64,000 bases of DNA from Miscanthus floridulus (lineage: Eukaryota > Streptophyta > Magnoliopsida > Poales > Poaceae): assembly GCF_019320115.1 (NCBI RefSeq), contig NC_089587.1:83511603-83575602 (forward strand), in the 5' to 3' direction. The notes under the pieces are model-generated. The model was given only the letters and a program-made list of their open reading frames with translations. It was not told the DNA's origin and ran no database searches. Shown here piece after piece: positions 35,211-46,337 of this stretch. Each line of letters begins with the position of its first letter. Positions within the stretch are counted from its first letter, which is position 1. The position numbers and the translations under genes were made by a program.

Positions 35211-37620
35211 GTCGTATTTATCTCAAACTTTTTCTTAGGCTTGCATGTGCCACGTGTGAAGGAAACACCAAGTTTGGGATTTTCGGAGATGGTTTGCTAC
35301 TTTTTGAGGTTTAATTGAATTTCTGCCCGACGACACTATTTAATTATAGGTTGAACTGAATCTACCCACAAAAAGATCCAAAATGGTGTCAAACTTTTAC
35401 ATAGGCTCTAATGTGCCCTAGGGATAAGAATTTTGTGGAGGTGGATGAAAAAATCAATTGGGTCCAAGATGAAATTCACCCTCTTTTGTCTAATTTGGCA
35501 TAGAGAAAAATATAATAAATAAAAAAATGATCAGAAAAACCTCAAATCCTGTGTGGGGTCTTAATTTGGGTGTACAAACTTGCAAAAAAAATTCAAGCCA
35601 TTTTGACATAGGCGGAGTATACATGCTTCACAGAGGTACATGTGCCTTTTCATCGAACCATGACTATACACATAGGTTATCAAGGTTTCTGTGGTTCATA
35701 GGCATTCCGATATCGTATTCATCTCAAACTTTTTCTTAGGCTTGCACGTGCCACGTGTGAAGGAAACACCAAGTTTGGGATTTTCCAGAGATGGTTTGCT
35801 ACTTTATGAGGTTTAATTGAATTTCTGCGTGACAACACCGTTTAATTATAGGTTGAACTGAGTCTACCCACAAAAAGATCCAGAATGGTGCCAAACTTTT
35901 ACATAGGCTCTAATGTGGCATAGGGATAAGAATTTTGTGGAGGTGGATGAAAAAATCTATTGGGTCCAAGATAAAATTCACCATCTTTTGTCTCATTTGG
36001 CACTGAGAAAATTATAATAAAAAAATGATAAAAAAAACCTCAAATCCTGTGTGGGGTCTTAATTTGGGTCAACATGCTTGCCAAAAAAAATTTAAGCCAT
36101 TTCGACATAGGCGGAGTATACATGCTTCATAGAGGTACATGTGCCTTTTCATCGAACCATGACTATACACATAGGTTATCAAAGTTTCTATGGTTCATAG
36201 GCATTCCGATATTGCATTCATCTCAAACTTTTTCTTAGGATTGCACGTGCCACGTGTGAAGGAAACACCAAGTTTGGGATTTTTCAGAGATGGTTTGCTA
36301 CTTTTTGAGGTTTAATTGAATTTCCGCGCGATGACACCGTTTAATTATAGGTTGAACTGAGTCTACCCACGAAAAGATCTAGAATGGTGTCAAACTTTTA
36401 CACATGCTCTAACGTACCCTAGGGATAAGAATTTTGTAGAGGTGGATGACAAAATCTATTGGGTCCAAGATGAAATTCACCCTCTTTTGTCTCATTTGGC
36501 ATAGAGAAAAATATAATAAATAAATAAAAATGATCAGAAAAACCTCAGATCCTGTGTGGGGTCTTAATTTGGGTGTACATGCTTGCCAAAAAAAATTCAA
36601 GCAATTTCGACATAGACAGAGTATACATGCATCACAGAGATACATGTGCCTTTTCATCAAACCATGACTATACACATAGGTTATCAAGGTTTCTATGATT
36701 CATAGGCATTTCGATGTCGTATTCGTCTCAAACTTTTTCTTAGGCTTGCACGTGCCATGTGTGAAGGAAACACCAAGTTTGGGATTTTCCGAAGATGGTT
36801 TGCTACTTTCTGAGGTTTAATTGAATTTCCGCGCGATGACACCGTTTAATTATAGGTTGAACTGAGTCTACCCACGAAAAGATCCAGAATGGTGCCAAAC
36901 TTTTACAAAGGCTCTAATGTGCCCTAGGGATAAGAATTTTGTGGAGGTGGATTACAAAATCTATTGGGTCCAAGATGAAATTCAACCTCTTTTGTCTCAT
37001 TTGGCATAGAGAAAAATATAATAAAAAAAGATCAGCAAAACCTCAGATCCTGTGTGGGGTCTTAATTTGGGTGTACATGCTTCCCAAAAAAATTCAAGCC
37101 ATTTCGACATAGGCAGAGTATACATGCGTCACAGAGATACATGTGCCTTTTCATCGAACCATGACTATACACATAGGTTATCTAGGTTTCTGTGGTTCAT
37201 AGGCATTCTGATGTTGTATTCGTCTTAAACTTTTTCTTAGGCTTGCACATGCCACGTGTGAAGGAAACACCAAGTTTGGGATTTTCCGAAGATGGTTGCT
37301 ACTCTTTGAGGTTTAATTGAATTTCCGCGCGACGACACCGTTTAATTATAGGTTGAACTGAGTCTACCCACAAAAAAATCTGGAATGGTGCCAAACTTTT
37401 ACACAAGCTCTAATGTGCCCTAGGGATCAGAATTTTGTGGAGGTGGATGACAAAATCTATTGGGTCCAAGATGAAATTCACCCTCTTTTGTCTCATTCGG
37501 CACAGAGAAAAATATAATAAATAAAAAATGATAAAAAAACCCTCAGATCCTGTGTGGGGTCTAAATTTGGGTGTACAAGCTTGCCAAAAAAATTTCAAGC
37601 CATTTCGACATAGGAATACA
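35211..37620. repeat. Approximately 500-bp tandem array, nearly five copies, inside CACTA1
   Basis: The phrase TCTCAAACTTTTTCTTAGG with its surroundings recurs at about 35211, 35712, 36211, 36717 and 37213, giving periods near 500 bp; the last copy fades at about 37620. Each unit contains GGAAACACCAAGTTTGGGATTTT, TAATTATAGGTTGAACTGA and CATAGGCGGAGTATACATGC. Units differ by scattered substitutions and A-run length. No coding sense is seen; the short open frames repeat with the units. Confidence 0.93.
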
Positions 37621-37679
37621 TATGCTTCTATTTATTTAGTATATAAAAAAAAACATAGTACAATGCTACATTTTTCAAA

Positions 37680-38095
37680 AAAAAAGTGCTACACAACATC
37701 ACTACCAGTTTGGGGAATGAACCGACAGCAATATACCCTCATCACTGTCAGTTTATAATGCGAACCGACAGTGATGAGCTATTTCCCAAATTAATTAAAT
37801 AATTTATAAAACTGAACAAAAAAATATGGGCCGCCTGGGACTCTAACATGGGTCTCGAGGGCTAGGTTGAGGGGTGTTAACCGTTGAGCCAGTCGAAGGA
37901 GTTAAAAAAAAAGAAAAGTTATCCTGCTTAACACCTAACTGCTAAATCACATCACTGCCGATTTGGAGAATGAGCCGGTAGTGATGTACACCCATCACTG
38001 TCAGTTTGGGAAGTGACCCAACAGTGATGTACCCCCATCACTATCGGTTTCGACTTACAACCAGTAATGATAAGATACTGGTATAAAAGAGGCGC
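37680..38095. repeat. Subterminal-type repeats ahead of the second CACTA1 gene block, with TATA box
   Basis: ATCACTACCAGTTT, ATCACTGCCGATTT and several complements (AACCGACAGTGATG) form inverted pairs at 37695-37770 and 37945-38070. They end just before GGTATAAAAGAGGCG (about 38081-38095), a good TATA box for a plus-strand transcript. The motif is the same as that filling the two ends of the element. Confidence 0.75.
37828..37895 (-). repeat. tRNA-like segment 3 (SINE-like), internal to CACTA1
   Basis: A third copy, about 5 kb downstream of the others and beyond the 500-bp array, with the B-box-like part changed to ATGTTAGAGTCCC. Flanks are the same as for copies 1 and 2. Confidence 0.55.
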
Positions 38096-39592
38096 GGGTT
38101 GAAATTATCCAAATTCATTTCAACCCTACGCCAACCCCTCCCCCCGCGCCACCAGAGCACCACTCCACGGTGGAGCACCGCCCCACACTATCCACCGCCC
38201 CATGCTAGAGCACCACCCCATGACAGAACACTGCCCCACGCTGTCCACCACCCCAAGCCAGAGCACCGCGCCATCCGTGCCCTCGTTCATCGTCCACGAC
38301 GCCGCCCATGCCCCTCCTCCTTCCCGGTGAGTGTGTTCAGAAGCACTCCCACCGTCGAGGCCTTTAGGAGTGCGTGGATAGCTGCTTTCCCTCCCCCACG
38401 GTGAGTGCGTGGCTCACTGCCCGCTGTGTGTTTGATGAAATGCCCCATGGTGTTAGCGCCTCATAGTAGTGCTTCTCCCTCCTAGTTCCTACCTTCACAG
38501 TAGCACCTCATTGTAGCTTGCAGAAGAAGTCGGTTCCTCACCTGACAAATCATAGAAACACATATGGAGCTATACGTTGTGGCTTAGCATGCATTTTCTC
38601 AAGAGCACGGGATGAGTAAAGTGACCGAGTCACAAGATGGCATAACATGAAGTGGTTGGGACAAGAAGAAAGTGACAAATATACACTGTGTTAGGAAAAA
38701 TTAGTTCTAATACATCCACTCCTATGTGTATTATAGTTTTTTAAGATAGTTAATAGTGTATGCCCACATTGATGATGCTATTAGGGTATGTTTGTTTGTT
38801 CAGGCAAGAATCCCAGGCATCCAATTTTAAATGTCTAGGACTAGATTAAGCTGTCTGGCTAGGGCTCAGACGCCTTGTGACTTCGGAGAGCATTTGCTGG
38901 TTTTTTATGAGCTTTCTAGCATCCTTACTAAGATTGTCTTTTTAGCAGATTTTAGATGATTACTGATGATGATGTATTGTGTGATCTTGATACATCACTA
39001 TAGCTACGTATTTGATGTTCAAGTACAAATTTGTGTGCTCTCGCCTCTCTGTCAGTCAGGAGAAGAAATGATACATTTCAATGGCACAGATATGCACTAG
39101 CATCCCAAAAATGCATCTAGTTGATTTTTTAATTTCCTAGAAGATGTGGTTTTCTATTATTTGTTCATCAACCCTTTTATAGCAAAAGCCCCATTGACAT
39201 ACCTACAAATAATTTTCATTAGAGAAGTGGTATCCATAGCCTCATGTTTCATGTAGATTTCGATATAACAGTGTGTGGATTACCAATGCATCAATGAGAG
39301 TTTTTTTAGATACTAATGGCAATGTAAAACATACATAGATAGGTGACACCTGAATAAGTGGATTTTATTAAGATATGACTATATAAGTCAATTTCAGCTT
39401 CCTCCAAAATTCATAAACCAATTGGTATAATATTACTATTGGGAGCAATGAAGAATTTGGTTATTCATCTTGCACATGAGCAATACCGACAATGTATTGC
39501 CGAACAATGTTCTTACTCTTAAGCTTCCCTAGTTCAATGAGTTACTATTACCACTTACCACATGTCTAATTTACCTAAATGTATAGGCAACC
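38096..39592. other. Leader and intron-like region in CACTA1
   Basis: A proline- and histidine-rich open stretch (38099-38404) follows the TATA box and ends near a GGTGAGTGCG donor-like site. The remainder is AT-rich with no coding sense and probably represents 5' leader and intron sequence before the ATG at 39593. Confidence 0.4.
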
Positions 39593-39932
39593 ATGGCATG
39601 GTATATAGTGCATGTTGGTCACATGCCTGGAATTTATCAAACCTGGGAAGATTGCTAATCGCTACCCTGGTAATTTGCACAAAAAATACAGCATAAAAAC
39701 TAAAGCTTTGAGGGCCTACTATAGTCATCCGGCCTACCTTACAAACCATGGGCAACCGGCTTACTATGGTCCAATGAATGCAAACCATGGCCATCCGCTG
39801 GCACTAGAGATTGAAGAGAAGCCACCTGCCGGAGATGTGAAGATTAGGAGAATTGCTCCTTGGTCTTGGAAAGATGTCATGCTTTTATTTATGGCTATGG
39901 TCATTGCTTTTCTTATTTGGAAGTTGATGTAG
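39593..39932 (+). pseudogene. CACTA1 small protein: viroplasmin-like domain plus C-terminal membrane anchor
   Basis: ATG at 39593 starts M-A-W-Y-I-V-H-V-G-H-M-P-G-I-Y-Q-T-W-E-D-C, which resembles the viroplasmin/RNase H-associated fold (W-Y-V-V-x-x-G-x-x-P-G-I-Y-x-x-W-x-x-C). An extra T at about 39656 shifts the frame. The continuation N-R-Y-P-G-N then K-A-L-R-A-Y-Y fits the end of that domain. The C-terminus (W-S-W-K-D followed by about 16 hydrophobic residues and W-K-L-M-stop) is a single membrane anchor at the very end. Function is unknown. CACTA2 has an unrelated N-terminal domain but the same tail-anchored design. Confidence 0.6.
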
Positions 39933-40153
39933 GCTTAGTTTCGTAGAACAGTAGGTGGACTTTGTTGTATGTGGTCAATCAAACAATGAATTTGTTCTAG
40001 GTGAACATATGCTATTATTTGACTTTGTTGTATGTGGACTTATTATTAGACTTTGCATTAAACATATTATATATATATATATGTATATATATATATGAAC
40101 ATATGCTATTAGTAGTTGTCTGTAGCCAAAACTAACCACGATCGTGTCACAGC

Positions 40154-43100
40154 CATGACTCAACGTCGCCTGTTACCCCATCGCCGAAGAACAGATCGGC
40201 AACAAGAAGCGACTGATATTGCTGGGACAGGAGAGCCACATGATCCGACAAACGGTGATGGTGTCAATCAGGACGGTGGGAACAAGCAGCCATGGACCCC
40301 GTCCGGCCTGCTCGATCTAGGTCAAAATGACCAAGATGGCCAGGTAACTTGGTATCATGTGACTATGTAGCCACACACGCTAATCAATTGAGAGGGTCAT
40401 AGCTTATTTAGTGTCTCTAGCAGGAGCCTCCGCCGGCCGAGGAGCCAGAGGGTTTGGGTAGCAGGAAGGCCAGATCCAAGCAAGGCGTGTTAAAGATTCT
40501 TGTTGGTAGGAATGCACACTAGCACATTACTGAGTTCAATGAATTCGGGGATCCACTCTCACCGCCTATAGCTTTGACCAAATACAAGACTATCCTCGGG
40601 TTACTTGTTAGGGACTTCATCCTGATTAGGTACAGAAAGTGGATTGGGAAAGATGATGACCCATGGAGGGTTCCTGAAAGTGAGAAGGATTACATATGGA
40701 ATGTCAAGATCCCAGAGTATTTTACTTTCCTAATGGAGTATGACAGAGAGTTAGTCAAGAAAAAAGCAAAAGAAATCATGGGGACATGCTTCAAGAATTT
40801 CAAGGGGACATTGTATAAGAATTTTGTCCTCTAAAATAAAGAGCCAGATTTTGATGGTGTACAGTTTAGCAAGCAGAAGGACTTCTGGCAGGATTTCAAG
40901 GAATATAGGTTATCCGAGGAGTACTTAGAACTGAGCAGGAAGAATAAGGAGAACTCATAGAAAGCGATAAATCCTCATCATCTTGGCTCTCGTGGCTACG
41001 CCAAAAAGATACTAGAATTTGAAGCAGAACTTTAAAAGATGGACCGCCTTGCTGAGGAAGGTGTTCAGGTTGAGACTGCCCATTAGGAGCCCAGATCCAT
41101 AATATACTATATGGGGAGGAATGTACGGCATGCCGAGGATGGGAGCTTTAGATCTACAAATCAACCCATGAGCGAACTCATCTAGAGGATCTCCCAGGTA
41201 ATTGAGGAGGTGAGGCAAGGGACTCGCACTTCTAATAGGGAGAAATACGTGCTCACCCAAGCACTCAGAACCAAGGAGCACCGTGGTCCCACTAGAGGAA
41301 CTGGTGTTGTTCCTTGGAAACTAGCGTTCCCCTAAGAATCTAACACTTACTGAAGCCACTCGAGGGGTAGAGCGGAACATGAGGCAGAGTATTTGAGGCG
41401 ACTAAAAGAGATGGAAGACAGAATGGAAGCACGGATTGAGGCGACTATTGAAGCACGAGTCGAGCAAATTTTGCTATCCAAGGGCTCAGGAGTACCACAA
41501 AACCCTACTCCTACTACCTTTAGCCCACAGTTTAGGGGTCACAGCAGCTGCGGATTGACCCCGCTTGACAAAGAAGAGACGAATGTGCCTCATCCGGTGG
41601 ATGGCATCATTGAACCCGTCAATGTAAAGTTGTACATCCGTCAGGAATGGACAAAGGACAAGGTGGCACTTGGTTAGGCCTGGCCTATGGGAGACGGGAC
41701 AATTAATGGCCGCTCAATTCCAAAGGGGTACGCTCACGTCACCATTGATAGAATACTTGATAAGAAGTATAACAAGATACTCATTGAATACCCCATAGTG
41801 GAAGATAGGCCGAAACTTGGTCAAAACAAGGGCTCTCAAGTGGCCTGGTGCAAGCGCTTCATTAAGCTTGACCATCAATTGTCCTCTGATGATGAGGACG
41901 ACTGTGAGTCTTTGCCCACCCACAATGATCACTCACCATCTCCCAACAAAGATCACTCCCCTCCTCATCCGGAGCCATCACCCCCGAGAAGACAGAGGTC
42001 TCCTTCTATTCCTCCTCATCTGACTCCATCTTCATCAGCCCCGAGAAAAGAAACTCCTCCTCCTCCATCAGTGCTAGGAAAATAGAATTCTCGTCGTCAT
42101 CCTCCTCCACCTCAGCCCAAAACAAGATCAAGGACATCCTCGCAGTCGTAGAAAAGGTCCTTGGATTCAGTCGCTAATGCTCCCAAAGTGGACAAACAAA
42201 AAAGAAAAAGACCGTTCAGTGGCAGCATTACCACCTTGATGAAAGAAAAATTTACAGCACACATCTTGAAGGAAGATTGTGTTAGTTTCTTCAATCTCTG
42301 TGCCTCACTGCCTTCATTTTTGTTGAAGTCCAAATTCGAAAGGCAAACATAGAATAAATACGCTACAACAAGAGATGAAGAAATACACAATAAAGATTTA
42401 AGGAACATATAGAAGTACATCGAAGACAACCTAGGATTAACCATGGAAGAGGCCGCGAACATCTATTATGATGTACAAGGGACAGGAACACCGACAATAA
42501 AGTATGAAAGGGGCAATCTTTTGGTTCCCGATCATGAGTATAAAAATTTGACAACATATATGCGCCAGTTACATGAATATTACATGGCTCAAGCAACAAA
42601 GACGGACGACTTTGGTTTTGAGGTTATTATCTGTTCGCCACATGTTTTCCATTATCCTAAAAAAGAGAAGTTCGATGTCGAGTTCGAGTTCGAGTGCTTG
42701 TTCCAGCTATACCAGAAACGCTCTCTTGATGTTTAAATATTGATGCTATGGACTATGTAAGTACCCTACACGCACGATATTACAATTAACTACTCTCTCA
42801 AGACACAAATTGTTAACTTTTGAGCACTTCCCATGATTTTATGTAGGTGTATAGCAAAATTTGGCATTCTAAAAAGCAAATGGGATTACATAGGCTTCTT
42901 GGACCCCTTGCGAGTTAATGAGAGGACATATCTAGGCCTCTATGGATGTGACGTGGAAGACCTAAAACAGAGATTGATTGCTGTTTTCGATGAATTCATG
43001 ATGAAAAACAAAACCCACATACTTTTAGCCTACAACTGCAAGTATATGTTCTCGGCTTTTAATTTTATGCTTCTTTTTTCGTTAAGATTATTTGATAATT

Positions 43101-43733
43101 AGGATTCTATGATTGCAGCAACCATTTCATCTTAATTTGTGTTAATCTTGCCAAAAATCTTATCGAGGTGTGGGACTCGAAGAAAAAACTATTTCATCAT
43201 CTAGATGCACTAGTGGCAGTGCTGAATTAGTAAGCGATCCTAATAACATATTATTTTCTAATCACACATACCGCTTTCTAATGTTTATCCCTTTAATGTT
43301 GCTTAGTGTCCAAAGAAGACATCGGTGGGACGCAGGTCCCATTCAAGGTTGTTGAAATAGAGGGGAAGTACCTAAAATAGCCGGCGGGAAACAATGTATG
43401 CAGGTTTTATGTAATGTGGGCAATGCTTTGCTACATCGGCAGGAAATCGAAAGAAGCCGATAAGTTGGTATATATAATCCCCATTTCATTTATGTCTGTT
43501 CATAATTCACCAAAATGATTTACTGTTCCTCTTTGGATATCATCTTTTTTGAACGACAGCGCAAGAAATATAACCACGAAAGGCTGTTAGACATGGAGAT
43601 CATCGAACTACAATCAGAGCTGGCAAAATTCATCTTAGCCGAGGTATTGGAAAAAGATGGAGTATTTTCCATTGCACAATCCGTGAAGTACAAGGACCAG
43701 TATGGCCCAGAGCAGCTCGCCAGATTATTGTAA
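40154..43733 (+). pseudogene. CACTA1 second protein: Transposase_24-like, proline-rich, Ulp1-like protease (decayed)
   Basis: Exon 1 (40154 to about 40343) is hydrophilic and ends at CAGGTAACT. A long region (about 40421-42352) follows with in-frame stops of all three kinds. It contains F-K-G-T-L-Y-K-N-F and H-L-G-S-R-G-Y (homologous to blocks in CACTA2's second protein), a coiled coil (L-K-E-M-E-D-R-M-E-A-R near 41400), a D-E-D-D stretch and a P/S-rich tract. Short exons after 42840 carry N-H-F-I-L-I then V-W-D-S-K (about 43120-43170) and N-N-V-C-R-F-Y-V-M (about 43393-43420). These are the His, Asp and Cys blocks of a Ulp1/SENP (C48) cysteine protease, with D-C-G changed to V-C-R around the cysteine. 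Stops and frame changes rule out a full product. Confidence 0.8.
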
Positions 43734-43939
43734 GAAGTCCGAGAAGCATTGCACAATCTGTGAAGTCCAAGAACATTTCTTTTTTATTTTGAGGGATCGA
43801 GATCTAGATAAGAACATTTGAATTGTAACCATAACATTTGTAATGTTTAATATTGATGGACCTATCGTCTACGTAGCGTATATAAAGCGAAACCTGATTT
43901 CATGAAAAAATATAAATTAAAATCAATTATAAAACAATA

Positions 43940-44378
43940 AAATGTGAACGTGACATCACTGCCAGTTATCAGAAAACCGGCGGTGTTGTCGTAAACATCA
44001 CTGTCGGTTAGCAACAAAACCGGTAGTGATGGCACTGCCATCTCGAGCCACAAACCGGCAGCGTTGGCTTAGCCATCACTGTCGGTTCTTGTCACAAACC
44101 GGCAGTGATTCTTACTACAACACTGCCGGTTGAAACACAAACCAACAGTGTTGTTGGAACTGAACTCTACCAGGTGGTCTTATGAACTGGCAGTGTCGAT
44201 GGAAATGAACACTACCGGTTGTGTAAAGAACCAGCAGTGAAGATGAAGAACATTGCTGGTTTGTAGGAACTGATAGTGATAGCTTACCCTCATCACTGTC
44301 GGTATGGTTGTGCCAGTTCAAAATCCGGCAGTGATGGGGTATTTTGAACAGGCAGTGAAGTGCTATTCTGACATAGTG
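43940..44378. repeat. Right subterminal repeats and TIR of CACTA1
   Basis: About ten alternating copies of ATCACTGYCGGTT and AACCGGCAGTGAT in head-to-head pairs run up to the terminal GACATAGTG. Copies differ by one to three bases. Confidence 0.9.
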
Positions 44379-44805
44379 CTCGACTGGGCAGATTGATGTT
44401 GCTGCAAACTAATAGCAATAAGAACATCCGCAATATCGGTAACTTAATGAATCTATCTGAAGGACGCCACCCTTAGGTAGAGTCGATAACTTAACCTTAA
44501 TCTAGTTCGAGCAGTGGAGGTCGACCGGATCGATGCAGCCGTACTTGAACTAGACAAGAGTCGATAACTAGCTTATACTAGAGTTCACAGTGGAGGTCGA
44601 CCGGATCGATGCAGTCGTACAAACCAAAGTATAAGCCATGACGGTACTTACAGACAAGCCGGAGGTCGGCTGGACCGATGCAGCCCTGCTTGCTGAAGAA
44701 CTTGCCGAGATCTACTCTACTCCTACTACTAAGAGTTGGCCGGAGCCGAAAAAAGGTAAATTGTATTTGATTGATTGGATGTCCTTTACAATAGACGGGG
44801 TTCAA

Positions 44806-44813
44806 TATTTATA
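44806..44813 (-). promoter_or_regulatory. TATA box of the solo LTR
   Basis: TATAAATA on the minus strand in a CAGTATAAATATTG context, about 285 bp from the LTR start. Position and orientation fit an LTR promoter directing transcription toward CACTA1 and, antisense, into the WAK exon. Confidence 0.55.
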
Positions 44814-45102
44814 CTGGATCCCAAGCATGAATCCTACTTAAGTAAGACTCATTACAATCTTTGGTGTAGAATAAAATATTCCTAATTTAAGATAACTTGG
44901 ATCCTAATCTTTTCCTTTCTGTTCCGACGCCAACTGTAGCTTCCTGTCGTTATCTGCTGGTGTCATCTGAAGAGAGCTGATTTCAGTGTTGCATTTGAAT
45001 CAGCTGATATCGATTTTTATATAATCGATTCCTTGATGACACGATCTTTGGGAGCTTTGAATTCCCGTGTTCCTCTTCCCAAATTTTAGTGTAAACAAGA
45101 TG

Positions 45103-45776
45103 TCGAAATCTCGTACCCCTTTGGGAGATAGGGTCAGGCTGCTTCCGGCAAGGCTTTGAGCTTACCTGCGACACCACAACTGGTTCCCCCAGGCTGCGCT
45201 TCCTGGGAAACAACTCGACTCAGGTGATTTTTATAGACGTCGGCAGAAACCATGCTTATGCTTCTGCTCTTGGCTACAACATCACCATGAGCTTAGGTGC
45301 GGACACTTACACCACCAAGTCCTGGGAGGCCCCTACTGGTGTTATTATTGATCATGAAAACTACTTGTATGTTGTTGGTTGTGGTGTCAACGTCTACATG
45401 TTCTCTGATAATATGACAGATCCCATTGGTTCTTGCATGAGTATTTGCGCAGATAACACAGAGATCATGGAGAGGACAAACATGGGTTATGGTGCCTGTG
45501 GAGGGTTAGGCTGCTGCCGCATCTGGTTTGCAGTAAGTGGCCGGCCGGCAAGACTTTACTCTCGAACTTGCCGCCGCAATACTACTATTGCACAGTTAGA
45601 TGAAGCGCCCTCCAGTATCAAGGTTATCTTTTCGTATACCTATGACTTCGTGATAGATCTTTACGCAAGTTGGGTGAATACAAGCAATGTTTACGACATG
45701 TTACTTGACATTGCAATCACGGACCAACCAAGCTGCGCAAGTGCCCAATCCCAAGAGAATAAGGAAACATATGCAT
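45103..45776 (+). pseudogene. WAK exon 1, second piece: galacturonan-binding-type extracellular domain
   Basis: It continues V-E-I-S-Y-P-F-G, the hallmark of WAK extracellular domains. A 2-bp insertion (GA near 45120-45124) then breaks the frame before G-C-F-R-Q-G-F-E-L-T-C. The rest is open: G-N-N-S-T-Q-V-I-F-I-D-V, Y-L-Y-V-V-G-C-G, and C-G-G-L-G-C-C, the conserved triple-cysteine block. N-glycosylation sequons (N-N-S, N-I-T, N-M-T, N-T-T) fit an extracellular domain. It ends with Q-E-N-K-E-T-Y-A, where CACTA2 is inserted after the CAT target triplet. Confidence 0.9.
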
Positions 45777-45796
45777 CACTGGTAGAGAACCGAGCT

Positions 45797-46012
45797 TTAC
45801 TCCCGGTGGGGAACCCCCTCTAGTCCCGGTTCCCCACCCGGGAGCAAGCATCCGGGACTAAAGGGGGGGTCCTTTAGTCCCGGGTCAGGAACCGGGACTA
45901 AAGGAGGACCTTTAGTCCCGGTGGGTAACACCAACCGGGACTAAAGGTGCCTCCTGACATGCCACGATGGCCGGCACCTTTAGTCCCGGTTGGTAATACG
46001 AACCGGGACTAA
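45797..46012. repeat. Left subterminal repeats of CACTA2
   Basis: Alternating CTTTAGTCCCGGT and ACCGGGACTAAAGG motifs in close inverted pairs, able to fold as hairpins. The first pair next to the TIR uses the TTTACTCCCGG variant. Confidence 0.92.
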
Positions 46013-46172
46013 AGGTTTTTTTCTTTTTTCTTTTCTTTTCATTTTTTTGTTTTCTTTTCAAAATAGGTTTTCGAAGTCGTATTGTACGCTGCTAATTATA
46101 CATTTATATGCGCATATAGTATGTTTCGGTTCAAGCACAATGAACGTATTAAATCACACAATTCAAGCATAG

Positions 46173-46174
<2 letters not shown>

Positions 46175-46210
<36 letters not shown>
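46175..46210. repeat. (TA)n microsatellite
   Basis: An uninterrupted AT/TA run followed by GCATGCATCATATATAT, in the 3' flank of the CACTA2 second gene. Confidence 0.95.
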
Positions 46211-46213
<3 letters not shown>

Positions 46214-46337
46214 TGCATCATATATATATTTACATGCATGCATGCATATGTGTATTTTACATTATATTATTTCATGTGCATATATTACAAAAGATTGCAT
46301 TATAGTTGTTGTGACATAACAAGTTTCTTCTCATCCT

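Larger units (their letters stand above)
27589..44378 (+). mobile_element. CACTA (En/Spm) transposon, CACTA1, 16.8 kb
   Basis: The left end is CACTACGCCAGATTTG (27589). The right end, read on the minus strand, is CACTATGTCAGAATAGC (44378). Both are flanked by the 3-bp target duplication CTC (27586-27588, 44379-44381), as expected for CACTA elements. Subterminal arrays of ATCACTGYCGGTT and its complement fill both ends. Genes run on the plus strand: transposase (28486-31766), an unknown gene (33877-35075), a small viroplasmin-like gene (39593-39932) and a Transposase_24/Ulp1-type gene (40154-43733). All are broken. Between them lie a 500-bp tandem array and three tRNA-like segments. It is inserted in the solo LTR. 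Confidence 0.95.
26424..45097 (-). mobile_element. Solo LTR of a gypsy-like retrotransposon, carrying nested CACTA1
   Basis: On the minus strand the LTR starts TGTTTACACT (45097) and ends GTGCAGACA (26424), the TG...CA form. Removing CACTA1 and its duplicated CTC leaves about 1.9 kb. A TATA box (TATAAATA) lies on the minus strand at 44806-44813. Phrases near the end, such as TTGATTGGCACGTC and TCTTTCCGACTTGC, resemble LTR ends of grass gypsy elements. No internal region or second LTR is present, so it looks like a solo LTR from recombination. The expected 5-bp target duplication is imperfect (GAATG at 26419-26423, AGATG at 45098-45102). Confidence 0.75.

Noticed and set aside
35211..37620. 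CRISPR-like or regularly spaced repeat
   Set aside because: Units are 500 bp, directly adjacent, with no unique spacers, inside a plant transposon.
38099..38404. Proline/histidine-rich protein after the CACTA1 TATA box
   Set aside because: Low-complexity translation of a C-rich leader repeated in near-tandem (CCGCCCCACGCTGTCCACC-like phrases). No counterpart exists in CACTA2.
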